The notes under the pieces are model-generated. The model did not search any database, was not told the origin of the DNA, and saw nothing but the letters and a program-made list of their open reading frames with translations. A program made the position numbers and the translations under genes. 64,000 bases of DNA from Linanthus parryae (lineage: Eukaryota > Streptophyta > Magnoliopsida > Ericales > Polemoniaceae): contig JALGPY010000002.1 of NCBI GenBank assembly GCA_023055425.1, positions 122,586,088 to 122,650,087 on the forward strand, read 5' to 3'. Positions 62,468 to 64,000 of this stretch are shown piece by piece; position 1 is the first letter of the stretch, and the number at the start of each line of letters is the position of its first letter.

Positions 62468-63269
62468 GAGGCAATACAAGGGGTCTTAATGACCCCATTA
62501 GACATCTTGATGTTAGGAATCTAATAAAGCAGTATGAGCTATGTATGATTGGCCTTTTGGAGACTAAAGTGAAGGCTGCTAACATGATGTCTATTACAAA
62601 AAGCATTTCTGGTCTTTGGCACCACTGTAGCAATATTACTAGCTTCCCCATTGCTAGAATCTTGGTTCTGTGGAACCCTCTCATTCCAATGTCACTGTCC
62701 TCCAGGAGACCAAGCAGTTTCTGCATTGTAAAGTCTCTGTTGTTGGCACTGACTTGGATTTTTTTGTCACATATTGTTATGGTGCTAATGATGTTAATGA
62801 CAGAAAGGAGCTGTGGAATGATCTTATGACTATCTCTCTCACAATGTCTGCTAGTGATTGGCTGGTCCAAGGAGACATCAATGCTACCAGAGTCCATTCT
62901 GAGAGGATTGGGGGAAATAGAAGCTATTGTGAGGACTTCAATGATTGCTTATTTGAGTGTGAGCTTCAGGAGCTGAGAACCACTGGGACCTTCTTTACTT
63001 GGTCCAATAGACAATTCCAGAACCCTATCTCAGCCAAGCTTGATAGAGCTCTTGCTAACCTCAATTGGTACACAACTTTTCCCAATTCTTTTGCCAACAT
63101 CACTCCTAACCTTACTTCTGATCACAACCCAATCATCTTGCATATTGGGAAGGAGCTGCAAAAAGTCAACAAACCTTTTTGGTTCTTTGATATGTGGACA
63201 GGCCACTCTGATTTCAATGACACTGTTTCCAACTCGTGGAACTCCACCATCGAAGGAACTAAGCAATTC
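62468..63269 (+). mobile_element. LINE 5: family B LINE fragment, interrupted
   Basis: Homology to LINE 3 starts about 14 nt inside ORF2 (at the GLNDPIR motif) and runs through the endonuclease until a second short non-autonomous element interrupts it at about 63270. The remainder, if any, lies beyond the window. It is head-to-head with LINE 4. Confidence 0.85.
62468..63269 (+). pseudogene. LINE 5 ORF2 endonuclease fragment, frameshifted
   Basis: It begins GLNDPIRHLDVRN and has LLETKV. A frame change lies at about 62675-62690 (after LVLWNP). The second frame carries WLVQGDINATR (GDIN in place of the usual GDFN), FTWSNRQFQNPISAKLDRA and LTSDHNPII. It stops making sense at EGTKQF, where the foreign insert begins. 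The start codon is missing. Confidence 0.87.
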
Positions 63270-64000
63270 TTTTTTTTTAGGTAAGATGTGAATTTTGGAT
63301 AAAACGGGAAACGTTTAGGTACAGGTTTACAAGGGGCATTCCCCAGGTAAAGCTAAATCTAAGGTCAAACCTTATGACCTAATCAACCTATACAATTTTC
63401 TACTTCAACAGCATCATACAATAGAACCAAACAAGAGATAATTGTAACAAAGGAAAATTGGTTTTAAATGGCTCAGATTATAAAAATCATCATAGCCAGA
63501 CAAGATGGGACTTTTGATAGCAAACAAGCACAGGTTCCACAGTGGAAATGAAACCCCCTAGGTAACAGCTGGCTGTGACAAGCTCAAAGAAGCTACACCA
63601 TCATCATCAATTGAACGGAGGTGGAAGGGCCACGTTGCACCAACAGTGGAGCATCCATCCTCACCTCCAGTAAACAGTCTCCCCGCCGGGAATCAAACCA
63701 CCAACTCCACCGGAGAAACAGCAGGCCAGCTCCGTCGCTTCCCCATACAAACCACCAACTAAAGATCGGAATCAAACAGAGCCTATCATCGTCCCCTTCA
63801 GGACTCATCTTTGCCGGCGAGTAGTAGCTTGAAACCCAGCAGAGAGGACTTCTAGTTCTTCAGAGGGTATCCAATCTCCGAAACCAGCGTCTCTCACCGG
63901 CGAACCAGGAGATAAACGCACCGGAACACAGATCCCCAACACAGATTCTTCATCGGGCCAAACTCAACAGGACCTCACCCCCATACAAACCAATCCTTAA
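63270..64000 (-). mobile_element. Short non-autonomous LINE-related element, copy 2 (partial)
   Basis: A T9 run at 63270-63278 marks the minus-strand tail, followed by TTTTGGATAAA and GTTTACAAGGGGCATTCCCC as in LINE 2 and the 944-bp element. Further in, it shares patchy similarity with that element (GGCTCAGAT...TCATCAT...GCCA near 63471 and 46077; TTCAGGACT near 63798 and 46411) and a GC-richer inner part. It interrupts LINE 5 ORF2, so it inserted later. Its 5' end and right duplication are outside the window. A 71-residue minus-strand frame (63593-63808) shows no recognised domain. Confidence 0.78.

Overview
The window is repeat-dense, transposon-filled DNA from a flowering plant nuclear genome. 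It is probably pericentromeric or other heterochromatin; that location is an inference. No ordinary host gene, tRNA, rRNA or CRISPR array is supportable. The plant origin follows from the families present: LINEs whose ORF1 has a DUF4283-like domain plus a CCHC knuckle and whose ORF2 has EEP endonuclease, RT and zf-RVT regions, and a Ty3/gypsy chromodomain element with very long LTRs and a tRNA-iMet-type primer site. I cannot name the species.

Layout. (1) 1-14893: AT-rich satellite of ~91-bp monomers in a higher-order repeat (HOR). The mature HOR is 19 monomers / 1,738 bp, and the left edge is an older, longer form (~2.0 kb). (2) 14894-32396: a full-length plus-strand family A LINE with a 10-A tail and a 13-15 bp target-site duplication (TSD). 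Its ORF2 is split by a complete 11,674-bp Ty3/gypsy chromodomain retrotransposon (17641-29314, TSD AATAG). (3) 32397-41419: the satellite resumes exactly where it stopped, with a 1,719-bp version of the 19-mer HOR. (4) 41420-45545: a 5'-truncated minus-strand family A LINE with a 10-bp TSD. (5) 45546-45808 and 46753-53588: satellite of a more irregular kind, split by a 944-bp minus-strand non-autonomous LINE-related element with a 16-bp TSD. (6) 53589-64000: a cluster of family B LINE relics: a plus-strand copy, a minus-strand copy joined tail-to-tail with both 3' ends missing, and a third plus-strand fragment cut by a second, younger copy of the short non-autonomous element, which runs off the window.

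Reading the nest from inside out gives a history: satellite array first, LINE insertions into it, then the gypsy element into one LINE. The two gypsy LTRs differ by only about 14 substitutions by hand count, so that insertion is recent. All autonomous elements carry at least one disabling change. LINE 1 ORF1 is intact, and the gypsy gag-pol frame is spoiled only by two in-frame stops.

The most notable signals are: the satellite HOR whose ancestral 22-mer-like form survives at the edges while a 3-monomer-deleted 19-mer fills the core; two copies of a short non-autonomous element sharing the family A LINE 3' end; repeated use of the satellite motif TGACTTT/A as LINE insertion site; and clustered 5' truncation of three LINEs close to the ORF2 start.
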